This document shows, piece after piece, positions 1 to 4,892 of a stretch of 5,953 nt of DNA. Location: NCBI GenBank assembly GCA_020355945.1, contig CP070627.1, forward strand, positions 6,613,177 to 6,619,129, written 5' to 3'. Every line of letters begins with the position of its first letter. The stretch's first letter is position 1. Made by a program: the position numbers and the translations under genes. The notes under the pieces are model-generated. The model was given only the letters and a program-made list of their open reading frames with translations, did no database searches and had not been told where the DNA came from. This stretch comes from Candidatus Aminicenantota bacterium. Lineage in GTDB: Bacteria; Acidobacteriota; Aminicenantia; UBA2199.

Positions 1-648
1 GATTTTAAGTTTCAAAACAGTGCGTTTTATATCAGGGGCAAGACATACTTGCTGAAAACCGATGCTGCTCTTTTATTGATGGGGTTCCGGGAAAACCTGT
101 TAATCGGGTTGGATATCACCCGGGCCATTGGTGGTGCCGGCGCCTGGTTTGAAGCGGCTTATGTGGACCCGGATTTTTTTAATAAAGATAAAGAACAGCT
201 TAGCGATGAAAAGTCATATTTCCGGGCTTCAGTTGGAATAGATTATACTTTCAGCGGTAAACTTTACGGATTTTTCGAGTATCATTACAATTCCGCGGGG
301 AAGAAGAAACCAGGGGATTACACTGATGTTTTTTACAGCACTGCGTTTACTGAAGGGGCCACTTACCTGATGGGGCAGCACTATTTGAACCTGGGGATGA
401 CCTACCAGGTGAGTGCGCTGATTCCTTTTACCGGCCTGGTGTTTATTAACCTCAACGATGGTTCTGTTACTTTATCTCCGATGCTGGAATACAATATTGC
501 TGAGAACATATATTTGGCTGGTGGTGCTTATTTAGGAATTGGTAAAAGACCTGAGATTGTAGATCTTAACAGTGGCACGTTCCGTTTTCATTCCGAATTT
601 GGTGCTTACCCGGCCATGTTTTATACATCATTCCGGGTTTATTTTTGA
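1..648 (+). CDS. Outer-membrane beta-barrel protein, C-terminal part (5' end outside window)
   Basis: The frame is open from the first base and ends at TGA 646-648, giving 215 visible residues. The true start lies upstream, and the TTG at 49 is only an internal codon. What is seen: many short segments of alternating polar and hydrophobic residues, rich in Tyr, Phe and Gly, separated by polar turns (for example the stretches around residues 75-100, 125-150 and 165-185). The protein ends in ...SFRVYF, with a terminal Phe and hydrophobic residues at -1, -3 and -5. That is the usual C-terminal signature recognised by the BAM assembly machinery in outer-membrane barrels. No enzyme motif is visible. 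It may be a porin-like or channel protein or a conserved barrel of unknown role; the specific function is not recognisable. The neighbour to the right is convergent (40-bp gap), and no hairpin terminator is visible between them. The codons look more GC-rich than in the central genes, so this may be the older chromosomal flank. Confidence 0.7.
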   Translation, partial: DFKFQNSAFYIRGKTYLLKTDAALLLMGFRENLLIGLDITRAIGGAGAWFEAAYVDPDFFNKDKEQLSDEKSYFRASVGIDYTFSGKLYGFFEYHYNSAGKKKPGDYTDVFYSTAFTEGATYLMGQHYLNLGMTYQVSALIPFTGLVFINLNDGSVTLSPMLEYNIAENIYLAGGAYLGIGKRPEIVDLNSGTFRFHSEFGAYPAMFYTSFRVYF

Positions 649-656
649 TGATATCC

Positions 657-686
657 ACAAAACACACGAAGATACACGAAAAAGGG
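657..686. repeat. Short imperfect direct repeat (CACGAAGA-type) in the convergent gap
   Basis: The gap between the two convergent genes is only 40 bp. It contains CACACGAAGA followed at once by TACACGAAAA, an imperfect 10-bp tandem. Similar CACGAAGACACGAA runs are scattered in many environmental bacterial genomes, but I cannot count copies here. No stem-loop with a T-run is visible on either strand, so neither gene has an evident intrinsic terminator. Confidence 0.3.
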
Positions 687-688
687 GT

Positions 689-1516
689 TTAAAATTTCTC
701 GATTTCTTCTTTTGGAAGTCCGGTATATTTTGAGATTTTTTCTATTGGTTCACCTTCTTTTTTCATGGCTGCTGCAATTTCTTTTGCTTTCTTCACTTCT
801 CCATCTTCGAAAGAACTATCCATAGCTCCTTTCAGGTCCCGGTAATGTTTTAAGCTTTCCTCGTAGTCCAGTAATTGTTTCTGGTCAAAATTAGCAATCT
901 CAGCAATCTCAAATGCTTTGAGGAATACCTCTTCTCTCAATATCCCGGGGATATTTTCAAAATCTTCCAGGTGTTTTAAAAAGTACAGCCACTTGTCAAA
1001 ATGATTTTCTAATTCCTCTTCTTGTTTTGTAAACCTGGGCATTTCAATAAATATATAAGTGAGCTTATCATAGAAGGTTTGACAATATTGGTCTTTCAAT
1101 TGGACATGACTGACATGATTTTTTTGTTCTCTATCATCATCAAAAGTAAAGTCCAATATGGCGACACAATAAATCGGGTTTAATTTAAAATTCCAATCTC
1201 CTTTTTCCGCCTGTTCTTTTATGGGAAAAGTGGTGTAAAAAATGGATCTGTCTTTAAAGAACTTAAGTTTCGCCTTTTGCATCTCCACGATAAACCGCTC
1301 TCCTTTATCGTTTTCGCAGTGAATATCGAATATGGCCCGTCTATCGGAGCTTATTTCACCTAACTGCTCTGGGGATTTGAAGGTGAGGTTAACGATCTTA
1401 TGTTTGGCTGGCAGCAATTGGTTTAAGAAATCAACCAGCAAATCTTTATTGGCTTCTTCTCCAAAAAGCTTCTTAAAACCAAAATCCGTATATGGATTAA
1501 TGTATTTGGCTTTCAC
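689..1516 (-). CDS. Rpn-family recombination-promoting nuclease / putative transposase (PD-(D/E)XK)
   Basis: A 275-residue protein of the PDDEXK_2 / TIGR01784 type (Rpn family). Characterised relatives are DNA endonucleases that stimulate RecA-independent recombination; many are annotated only as putative transposases. Numbered from the GTG start, the sequence shows the family N-terminal signature KYINPYTDFGFKKLFG (residues 4-19), then helix LLVDFLNQLLP, then the nuclease core. The core has Asp64 in AIFDIHC and Glu78-x-Gln80 in FIVEMQ, the D...ExQ variant of the PD-(D/E)XK site. It is followed by the conserved DRSIFY (residues 90-95) and a QAEKGDW...L.PIYCVAILDF segment. The C-terminus is charged and ends in a TGLPKEEIEKF tail typical of the family. 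Length is normal and no frameshift is seen, so it should be active. The frame can be extended to a TTG at 1552, but GTG 1516 is preferred: AGGAGG lies 5 nt upstream and homologues start near KYINP. A promoter lies at 1572-1600. Transcription is divergent from the ATPase at 1809. Confidence 0.88.
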   Translation of the reverse strand: MKAKYINPYTDFGFKKLFGEEANKDLLVDFLNQLLPAKHKIVNLTFKSPEQLGEISSDRRAIFDIHCENDKGERFIVEMQKAKLKFFKDRSIFYTTFPIKEQAEKGDWNFKLNPIYCVAILDFTFDDDREQKNHVSHVQLKDQYCQTFYDKLTYIFIEMPRFTKQEEELENHFDKWLYFLKHLEDFENIPGILREEVFLKAFEIAEIANFDQKQLLDYEESLKHYRDLKGAMDSSFEDGEVKKAKEIAAAMKKEGEPIEKISKYTGLPKEEIEKF

Positions 1517-1521
1517 CAAAA

Positions 1522-1527
1522 CCTCCT
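1522..1527 (-). promoter_or_regulatory. Strong Shine-Dalgarno that sets the Rpn start
   Basis: CCTCCT on the + strand reads AGGAGG on the - strand, 5 nt before GTG 1516-1514 (a TTG at 1519-1517 is only 2 nt away). It sits inside the longer reading frame that begins with TTG 1552. It therefore argues that the 12 extra codons are untranslated leader. Confidence 0.75.
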
Positions 1528-1571
1528 GGTTTAAAAAATCCAAAAGAATCAATATTTAACATTGCATTTAT

Positions 1572-1600
1572 AATATAGCATTAAAAGGTGAAAACTTCAA
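1572..1600 (-). promoter_or_regulatory. Sigma70-type promoter for the Rpn nuclease
   Basis: On the - strand, TTGAAG (1600-1595) is followed by exactly 17 nt and then TATATT (1577-1572). TGC directly precedes the -10 box, so it is an extended -10. Transcription would start near 1565 and give a leader of about 50 nt before the GTG. Four of six -35 bases and five of six -10 bases match consensus. Confidence 0.6.
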
Positions 1601-1629
1601 TTATTTTATGATTTTAACCGCCATGAAAA

Positions 1630-1689
1630 TACCTTTTTGCCTCCGGCGGCCAGGGGATAAAAGATAAAATACCTGACACCATATTCCAT
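1630..1689 (+). repeat. Dispersed repeat, copy A (with internal 7-bp duplication)
   Basis: A 60-bp sequence that matches 3328-3380 (copy B) with two substitutions and one 7-bp tandem duplication (GATAAAA twice at 1656-1669). It has a GC-rich left half with core GCCTCCGGCGG, which is partly self-complementary, and an AT-rich right half with ATAAAATACCTG (1664-1675). The same 12-bp core lies in the inverted ends of the transposase element at 3448-4607. It sits in the divergent promoter region between the Rpn gene and the ATPase. It is probably a REP-like or transposase-mobilised sequence rather than a regulatory site. An exact 8-bp tandem TAAATCAG (1693-1708) follows it. Confidence 0.8.
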
Positions 1690-1753
1690 ATTTAAATCAG
1701 TAAATCAGTGGACAGGCAAATTTCTCATTGTAAAGGTAAAGGCAAAGAAAACA

Positions 1754-1782
1754 TTGACATTTAACCAGTTATTTTTTATAAT
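1754..1782 (+). promoter_or_regulatory. Perfect-consensus sigma70 promoter for the AAA+/DUF4143 ATPase
   Basis: TTGACA (1754-1759), a 17-nt spacer and TATAAT (1777-1782): both hexamers and the spacing are exact consensus. The spacer and surroundings are A+T-rich. Transcription would start near 1789, leaving a leader of only about 20 nt. That leader holds a weak TAGGT (1798-1802) ribosome site 6 nt before ATG 1809. No operator-like palindrome is evident over the promoter. Confidence 0.75.
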
Positions 1783-1808
1783 AAATAAAAAAAAACCTAG
1801 GTAAAATT

Positions 1809-3041
1809 ATGATTAAAGAAATATTTGAACTACAAAATCCCTGGAGAACCACAGTTGATTATCAATTCAATTTAAAAGACCGGGAAATATTGAAGGCAAT
1901 TTTAGACAACCTGGATAATAGAAAAATCCTCGGTCTAATCGGCAGTCGACAAGTAGGAAAAAGTTCCCTGTTATATTTGCTTATCCGGCATTTGCTTAAA
2001 AATAATGTGAGGGTGAATAACATATTTTATTTCAACCTGGATGATCGAAAGCTGCACGAACTATTCGATAATATGCCTGAATTTTTATATTTTCTAAGCG
2101 GCAGTTCCCGTGAGAAAAAATATGTAATACTTGATGAAATCCAGAGACTTCCCAACCCGGGTTTATTTTTAAAAGAATTATATGATCTTCGTCTAAACTT
2201 TAAAATCATTTATTCCGGGTCATCCCAATTGGAAATAAAATCCAGGTTGAAAGAGTTCCTGGTAGGCAGGGCCAGGCAGTTGGAAATTCACCGGTTGTCG
2301 TTTAATGAATATTTACTCTATAAATCACCGATAATAAAGCGTCAAGCATTGGAAGAGGCGTTAATATATGGCGCATACCCGGAAGTTGTTCTTGAAAATC
2401 GTTTTCTTGAAAAAAAGCTATGTATAAAAGACATATATCAAAGTTATGTTGAAAAGGACCTGGTGGATTTTCTAAAGGTTGACAATCCCCAGGTATTCAA
2501 TCATTTATTGGTATTGCTGGCTAACCAGGGTGGTTGTCTTTTAAGCTTAGACAGTTTGGCAAAATCGCTGCGAATTTCGAGAAAAAAAGTTGACGAGTAC
2601 CTTGATATCCTGGAGAAAACCTTTATTATCAAGAAGATTTATCCTTTTTATAAGAATTATAAAAAAGAAATCACCAAAACCCCGAAAATTTATTTTATGG
2701 ACCTGGGCTTAAGAAATTTCATCATAAATAATTTTAATGATCTGTCACTGAGGCCTGATAAAGGAGAATTATTTGAGAATTTCGTTTTACTGGAAATGCT
2801 CAAAAGCGATCATTATTCGTTAAATAAAGTAAATTTTTGGAGGACCACCAACAAAACAGAGATTGACTTTATCGTTACAAAAGAAAGTGGTACTGAAGCA
2901 ATAGAAGTGAAATGGAATAAGATGAAGCCTCCCAAAAGCTTTCAAACAATAAAAAAGTATTACCCGGAGATGGTCACTAAAGTGATTTCAAGAGATTATT
3001 TTTTGGCGGCCCACGAGACACAAGAAAATCCATGGAAATAA
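1809..3041 (+). CDS. AAA+ ATPase with C-terminal DUF4143 (PD-(D/E)XK-like) domain
   Basis: A 410-residue protein of the AAA_14/DUF4143 family, common in bacteria and archaea and mostly of unknown role. The N-terminal part is an ATPase: Walker A GSRQVGKS (residues 45-52), Walker B YVILDEIQ (105-112), sensor-like YSGSSQ (135-140), and an LVGRARQLEIHRLSFNEYL segment (151-169) with the family's conserved arginines. A middle region (about 210-300) looks helical and includes a winged-helix-like stretch (SLDSLAKSLRISRKKVDEYLDILEKTFIIKKI). The C-terminal DUF4143 part has ELFENFV (320-326), FWRTTNKTEIDFIV (343-356; Glu351, Asp353) and AIEVKW (364-369; Glu366, Lys368), which is the arrangement of a PD-(D/E)XK nuclease fold. 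Whether it cuts DNA is not known for the family. It is complete and has its own very strong promoter. The start is ATG 1809 with weak TAGGT upstream. It is strikingly A/T-rich compared with the edge genes and is bracketed by direct repeats (1630-1689 and 3328-3380), which hints at acquisition as a cassette. Confidence 0.88.
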   Translation: MIKEIFELQNPWRTTVDYQFNLKDREILKAILDNLDNRKILGLIGSRQVGKSSLLYLLIRHLLKNNVRVNNIFYFNLDDRKLHELFDNMPEFLYFLSGSSREKKYVILDEIQRLPNPGLFLKELYDLRLNFKIIYSGSSQLEIKSRLKEFLVGRARQLEIHRLSFNEYLLYKSPIIKRQALEEALIYGAYPEVVLENRFLEKKLCIKDIYQSYVEKDLVDFLKVDNPQVFNHLLVLLANQGGCLLSLDSLAKSLRISRKKVDEYLDILEKTFIIKKIYPFYKNYKKEITKTPKIYFMDLGLRNFIINNFNDLSLRPDKGELFENFVLLEMLKSDHYSLNKVNFWRTTNKTEIDFIVTKESGTEAIEVKWNKMKPPKSFQTIKKYYPEMVTKVISRDYFLAAHETQENPWK

Positions 3042-3170
3042 AAAACTCTTTTGATCCGGGTTGAAATTTTTTTGGTAATGCATTTTAAAAGGCTCCCGGT
3101 TATATGGGCCAATTCCTCGATTTCTTCTTTTTTCAACCGTTTAGAGAAGAAGCATAGAAGAACAGAGAAG
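3042..3170. other. Intergenic stretch without a recognisable gene
   Basis: Between the ATPase stop and the periodic array I see no gene and no convincing terminator. An imperfect GGCTCCC/GGGCC stem at about 3091-3110 lacks a following T-run on the + strand. A 16-bp identity (CTCGATTTCTTCTTTT, 3116-3131) to the 3' end of the Rpn gene (698-713) probably reflects a shared Lys/Glu-rich run, or at most a tiny gene relic. Confidence 0.4.
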
Positions 3171-3310
3171 AAGGGGACATTTTCCTCAATGTCTGCGCAA
3201 AAAGAGATATGTTTCCGCAAATAGAGGACTGGCCCGGAAATCAGGGGAACGATTGCGCAAGCTGGGAAACCGCTGCGCGCACCGGGGAATGGCTGCGAAA
3301 ACGCGGATTT
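3171..3310 (+). repeat. Degenerate tandem array with exact 20-bp period
   Basis: When the sequence is written in rows of 20 from 3171, the bases line up. Columns 3-10 read CTGCGCAA or close variants in the rows starting 3191, 3211 (TTCCGCAA), 3251, 3271 and 3291. Columns 15-19 read GGGGAA-like in the rows starting 3231, 3251 and 3271. The consensus is roughly nnCTGCGCAAnnnnGGGGAA. The array is non-coding, more GC-rich than its surroundings, and ends against copy B of the dispersed repeat. Twenty base pairs is close to two helical turns, so each unit would face the same side of the DNA. Units are too diverged and have no spacers, so this is not a CRISPR. Function unknown. Confidence 0.6.
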
Positions 3311-3327
3311 TTTTCTGTCTCCTATCC

Positions 3328-3380
3328 TACCTTTTTGCCTCCGGCGGACAGGGGATAAAATACCTGACACCATATTTCAT
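3328..3380 (+). repeat. Dispersed repeat, copy B
   Basis: A 53-bp sequence matching copy A at 1630-1689 at 51 of 53 positions, without the 7-bp internal duplication. It contains the GCCTCCGGCGG core and ATAAAATACCTG (3355-3366). It has the same orientation as copy A, so the two form direct repeats around the ATPase gene. It points toward the inverted copy of the 12-bp core at 3456-3467 in the left end of the transposase element, with the 21-bp tandem units between them. Confidence 0.8.
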
Positions 3381-3383
3381 TCC

Positions 3384-3446
3384 CCACTGATGTTTTGTCG
3401 ATTTCCACAGGTGTTTTGCCGTTCCTCACTGGTGTTTTGTCGAAGA
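3384..3446. repeat. Three tandem 21-bp units (TGTTTTGTCG core)
   Basis: Three contiguous units start at 3384, 3405 and 3426. TGTTTTG(T/C)CG lies at 3391, 3412 and 3433, exactly 21 bp apart, and each unit begins (C/T)CAC or CCAC. They sit immediately outside the left inverted repeat of the transposase element. Read on the - strand they become GGAA...GGCAAAAC... units. These resemble the GGGGAA/GCGCAA pattern of the 20-bp array at 3171-3310 and the pair of units at 4507-4546. Confidence 0.75.
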
Positions 3447-3447
3447 T

Positions 3448-3469
3448 TATAGGGATAGGTATTTTATTT
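3448..3469 (-). repeat. Left inverted repeat of the transposase element
   Basis: On the + strand it reads TATAGGGA, then T, then AGGTATTTTATTT. Its reverse complement matches 4586-4607 at 21 of 22 positions, with T where the other end implies C. It contains the shared ATAAAATACCT core on the - strand. Confidence 0.8.
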
Positions 3470-3472
3470 TGT

Positions 3473-3491
3473 CAGCATATCAGCATATCAG
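3473..3491. repeat. 8-bp tandem CAGCATAT across the transposase stop codon
   Basis: CAGCATAT occurs twice in a row (3473-3480 and 3481-3488), followed by CAG. The TGA stop of the transposase (3482-3480) lies within it. Gain or loss of one 8-bp unit would shift the frame at the last residues and change the C-terminus by a few residues only. Confidence 0.6.
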
Positions 3492-4487
3492 TTTTCTCAG
3501 CGATAAAATATTTCTATTAAGACCGGTTGGATAGACATTTCGATCTTTTTTCAGGATGATATCTCCACCAAATTGGGCATAAATTTCTTTTAAAAATTGC
3601 TTAGAACCAATTACCAAACCATCTGAAAAATAGCGAATCCGGCCGATCATTATCTTACTTTCAGGTACTTTAAAATCACGCAGCAATTCACTGCGATACG
3701 TTTCATCATCGATGGCACTTCTTACTTCATCAAATTCTTTACCCTCCTCTATCTCTGCAAGTGACAACCGCTTAATATTACCACACTTATAGACAAAGTA
3801 ACGATACTCTTGAATTAACTCCTTTTTAGACAACTGCCTCAAATCAGATTCAGAAAAAACGCCATCAAAACTGAGAAAATTTCCCTTATTATTGGTATAA
3901 ATCCGGTAGCCCATACTACACCACCGGTAATCTTCCGGTCTTTGTACTATCCCGGCACGAACCGGGTTTAAATCAATATAGGCCAGGCAATTCAATAAAC
4001 TCTCCCCTTCTTCCAATAATACACTTTTAAAGCGATCACCCCACAAGTAGCCGGTACGGTTATTCATTTTATTATACCACCTGGAAAAGGTTTGCTTAAT
4101 GGCACGAACATATTCGGAGATATCTTCCATCTGGGCTTTTATTCGCTCCAGTTTATTTTTATTAAACGATATCTCTTCTTCTTTTTCATCTTCATCCGTC
4201 TTTCTTTTGGTTTTATTTTTATCAATCATATATCTATTGATCCTCTTCATGACTTCATCATCACTGTAATAACTTTGTGGTTCCGATTTGATGAGCAGGT
4301 GGAAATGATTATCCAGAATACAAAGGCCGATGGGTTTTACGAAATAAAATCCCGAATAGTGTTTAATAATATTAAATAGTTTCTCCTTTTCCACATCACC
4401 AAAATAAAATTCCTGTCCAACCGTCCTTGATATGATATGATAAAATCCTTCTTCTCCTTTTAATTTTAATCTCTTCGGTCTTGCCAT
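3480..4487 (-). CDS. REP-associated-type Y1 tyrosine transposase (IS200-like superfamily)
   Basis: A 335-residue HUH-endonuclease transposase. The fold nicks single-stranded DNA through a tyrosine and a metal held by the HUH histidines. Visible: the N-terminal MARPKRLKLKGEEGFYHIISRTVG (Y1 domain start, GFYHI at 14-18), the HUH motif DNHFHLLIK (59-67; His61, His63), and a helix SEYVRAIKQTFSRWYNKMN where Tyr138 is the most likely nucleophile (Tyr126 the alternative). Next come the family signature GYLWGDRFKS (146-155) and YIDLNPVRAGIVQRPEDYRWCS (170-191). A C-terminal extension (about 270-335) includes FSDGLVIGSKQFLKEIYAQFG. Residues 89-117 form a very charged Lys/Glu/Asp insert between the HUH motif and the tyrosine helix, longer than in minimal IS200 enzymes. 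Start ATG 4487 has AGGAGG 7 nt upstream. No stop or frameshift is seen, so it appears intact. It lies alone between 22-bp inverted repeats and runs opposite to both ATPases. Confidence 0.9.
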   Translation of the reverse strand: MARPKRLKLKGEEGFYHIISRTVGQEFYFGDVEKEKLFNIIKHYSGFYFVKPIGLCILDNHFHLLIKSEPQSYYSDDEVMKRINRYMIDKNKTKRKTDEDEKEEEISFNKNKLERIKAQMEDISEYVRAIKQTFSRWYNKMNNRTGYLWGDRFKSVLLEEGESLLNCLAYIDLNPVRAGIVQRPEDYRWCSMGYRIYTNNKGNFLSFDGVFSESDLRQLSKKELIQEYRYFVYKCGNIKRLSLAEIEEGKEFDEVRSAIDDETYRSELLRDFKVPESKIMIGRIRYFSDGLVIGSKQFLKEIYAQFGGDIILKKDRNVYPTGLNRNILSLRKLIC

Positions 4488-4493
4488 AATTAC

Positions 4494-4500
4494 ACCTCCT
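4494..4500 (-). promoter_or_regulatory. Shine-Dalgarno of the transposase
   Basis: On the - strand AGGAGGT is followed by GTAATT and then ATG 4487. The site is near-consensus with good spacing, which suggests efficient translation, unusual for transposases that are often kept low. It supports ATG 4487 as the start. Confidence 0.7.
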
Positions 4501-4506
4501 TATTTT

Positions 4507-4546
4507 TTTCCTGTTTTCTGTGTCCCTACCGGTGTTTACAGTTCCC
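4507..4546 (-). repeat. Two diverged 20-bp units in the transposase leader
   Basis: TCCC ends at 4526 and again at 4546, 20 bp apart, each preceded by a GTTT-containing run (GTTTTCTGTG and GGTGTTTACAGT). The second unit resembles the 21-bp units at 3384-3446: ACCGGTGTTTACAGTTCC against ACAGGTGTTTTGCCGTTCC. The similarity suggests related units on both sides of the transposase gene, but two short diverged units are weak evidence. Confidence 0.35.
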
Positions 4547-4564
4547 TGGTTATTTTAAAAACAT

Positions 4565-4593
4565 ATTATAGCATAAAGTTGTATCAAATAAAA
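4565..4593 (-). promoter_or_regulatory. Extended -10 promoter of the transposase
   Basis: On the - strand TGC-TATAAT (4573-4565) is a perfect extended -10. The hexamer 17 nt upstream (TTTTAT, 4593-4588) is a poor -35 and falls within the right inverted repeat. A transposase that binds its own end could therefore affect its own transcription (inference). The leader would be about 70 nt. Confidence 0.55.
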
Positions 4594-4607
4594 TACCTGT
4601 CCCTATA
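4586..4607 (+). repeat. Right inverted repeat of the transposase element
   Basis: It contains ATAAAATACCTG (4588-4599) followed by TCCCTATA and pairs with 3448-3469 at 21 of 22 bases. The core is identical to that in the two dispersed repeats at 1664-1675 and 3355-3366, in the same orientation. Confidence 0.8.
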
Positions 4608-4623
4608 CTTTACTATACTTTAC
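4604..4623. repeat. 10-bp tandem TATACTTTAC at the outer edge of the right end
   Basis: TATACTTTAC occurs twice without a gap, and the first unit overlaps the last four bases of the right inverted repeat. It may be a replication-slippage product or a trace of the insertion junction. No function is evident. Confidence 0.6.
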
Positions 4624-4720
4624 TGCCAAAGAAAGCGGAGTGATCAATTGCCATCAAGGGGCCAGGGTAAGTGTTGCCTTTGAAGTAGAGTAATATGGAG
4701 AGTGTCACCTGCACGCACCG
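4624..4720. other. Intergenic stretch, nothing recognised
   Basis: About 100 bp between the transposase element and the palindromic element. I see no gene, clear promoter or terminator hairpin. It may be the original upstream region of the ATPase at 4945, now separated from it by the inserted element. Confidence 0.4.
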
Positions 4721-4729
4721 AGGACGAAT
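4721..4729 (+). repeat. Target-site duplication, left copy
   Basis: AGGACGAAT directly abuts the left terminal repeat of the palindromic element and is repeated exactly at 4893-4901, directly abutting the right terminal repeat. Confidence 0.8.
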
Positions 4730-4892
4730 CAGCAATTCTAATTTTAGCAAGGTTGATGTTGAGGTTAAGGTTGAGGAGAAAAAAAACTGCTTGAAATTAC
4801 CTGTTTTTTCAGAAAAATACTTAAAATTTCAGAAGTTCTCCTTAACCTCAGCCTTAACCTTAACCTGGAAATTCTCAAAATTAGAATTGCTG
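4730..4892. mobile_element. 163-bp MITE-like palindromic element with hexamer arms
   Basis: The element begins CAGCAATTCTAATTTT (4730-4745) and ends with its exact reverse complement (4877-4892). It is flanked on both sides by AGGACGAAT, a 9-bp duplication typical of DDE-transposase insertion. Inside, each arm carries five hexamers of the form AGGTTR (4755-4779 region on the left; as TAACCT on the right, about 4838-4867), the innermost unit being AGGAGA in both. The centre also pairs imperfectly (AACTGCTTGAAATT against AACTTCTGAAATT), so nearly the whole element can fold into one long hairpin, with G-U pairs in RNA. It has no convincing gene. The short + strand frame 4695-4976 merely reads through it. 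It must have been moved by a transposase encoded elsewhere; the Y1 enzyme next door would not make a 9-bp duplication. Confidence 0.82.

Larger units (their letters stand above)
3448..4607 (-). mobile_element. Single-gene Y1-transposase element with 22-bp inverted ends
   Basis: A 1160-bp unit with one transposase gene (3480-4487) between 22-bp inverted repeats at 3448-3469 and 4586-4607 that differ at one base. The left repeat ends only 10 bp from the stop codon, and the right repeat lies about 98 bp upstream of the start and overlaps the promoter. No target-site duplication is seen outside, as expected for HUH/Y1 enzymes, which move single-stranded DNA. Classical IS200/IS605 ends are hairpins rather than inverted repeats. 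By contrast, REP-associated transposase genes are commonly flanked by inverted copies of their REP sequence, which fits this arrangement. The exact boundaries are inferred from the repeats alone. Confidence 0.65.

Noticed and set aside
1332..1559. A + strand frame across the start of the Rpn gene
   Set aside because: It is antisense to the conserved Rpn N-terminus and has no supporting signal. The same applies to the - strand frame 2027-2209 inside the first ATPase.
689..3041. Toxin-antitoxin or defence operon made of the Rpn nuclease and the ATPase
   Set aside because: The genes are divergent with separate promoters and a repeat between them, and no small partner gene is seen. Co-function is possible but unsupported.
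3042..3110. Rho-independent terminator after the first ATPase
   Set aside because: The T-rich run at 3066-3073 is not preceded by a GC-rich stem, and the imperfect stem further on lacks a T-run.
2996..3373. A 125-codon reading frame on the - strand between the ATPase and the transposase
   Set aside because: It overlaps the end of the ATPase gene, runs through the 20-bp array and the dispersed repeat, has no domain and no ribosome site. The short KKEEIEEL run that resembles the Rpn tail is too small to call a gene relic.
3171..3446. CRISPR array
   Set aside because: The periods are 20-21 bp with no unique spacers and diverged units, there are no cas genes, and two different registers are present.
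4092..4379. A + strand frame antisense to the transposase
   Set aside because: It is a Phe/Ile-rich shadow of the Lys/Glu-rich insert of the real gene. There is no start signal or family.
4755..4867. Telomere-like AGGTTA repeats as a chromosome end or integration of eukaryotic DNA
   Set aside because: There are only five diverged hexamers per arm, arranged as inverted arms within an element that has its own ends and target duplication. The surrounding genes are bacterial.
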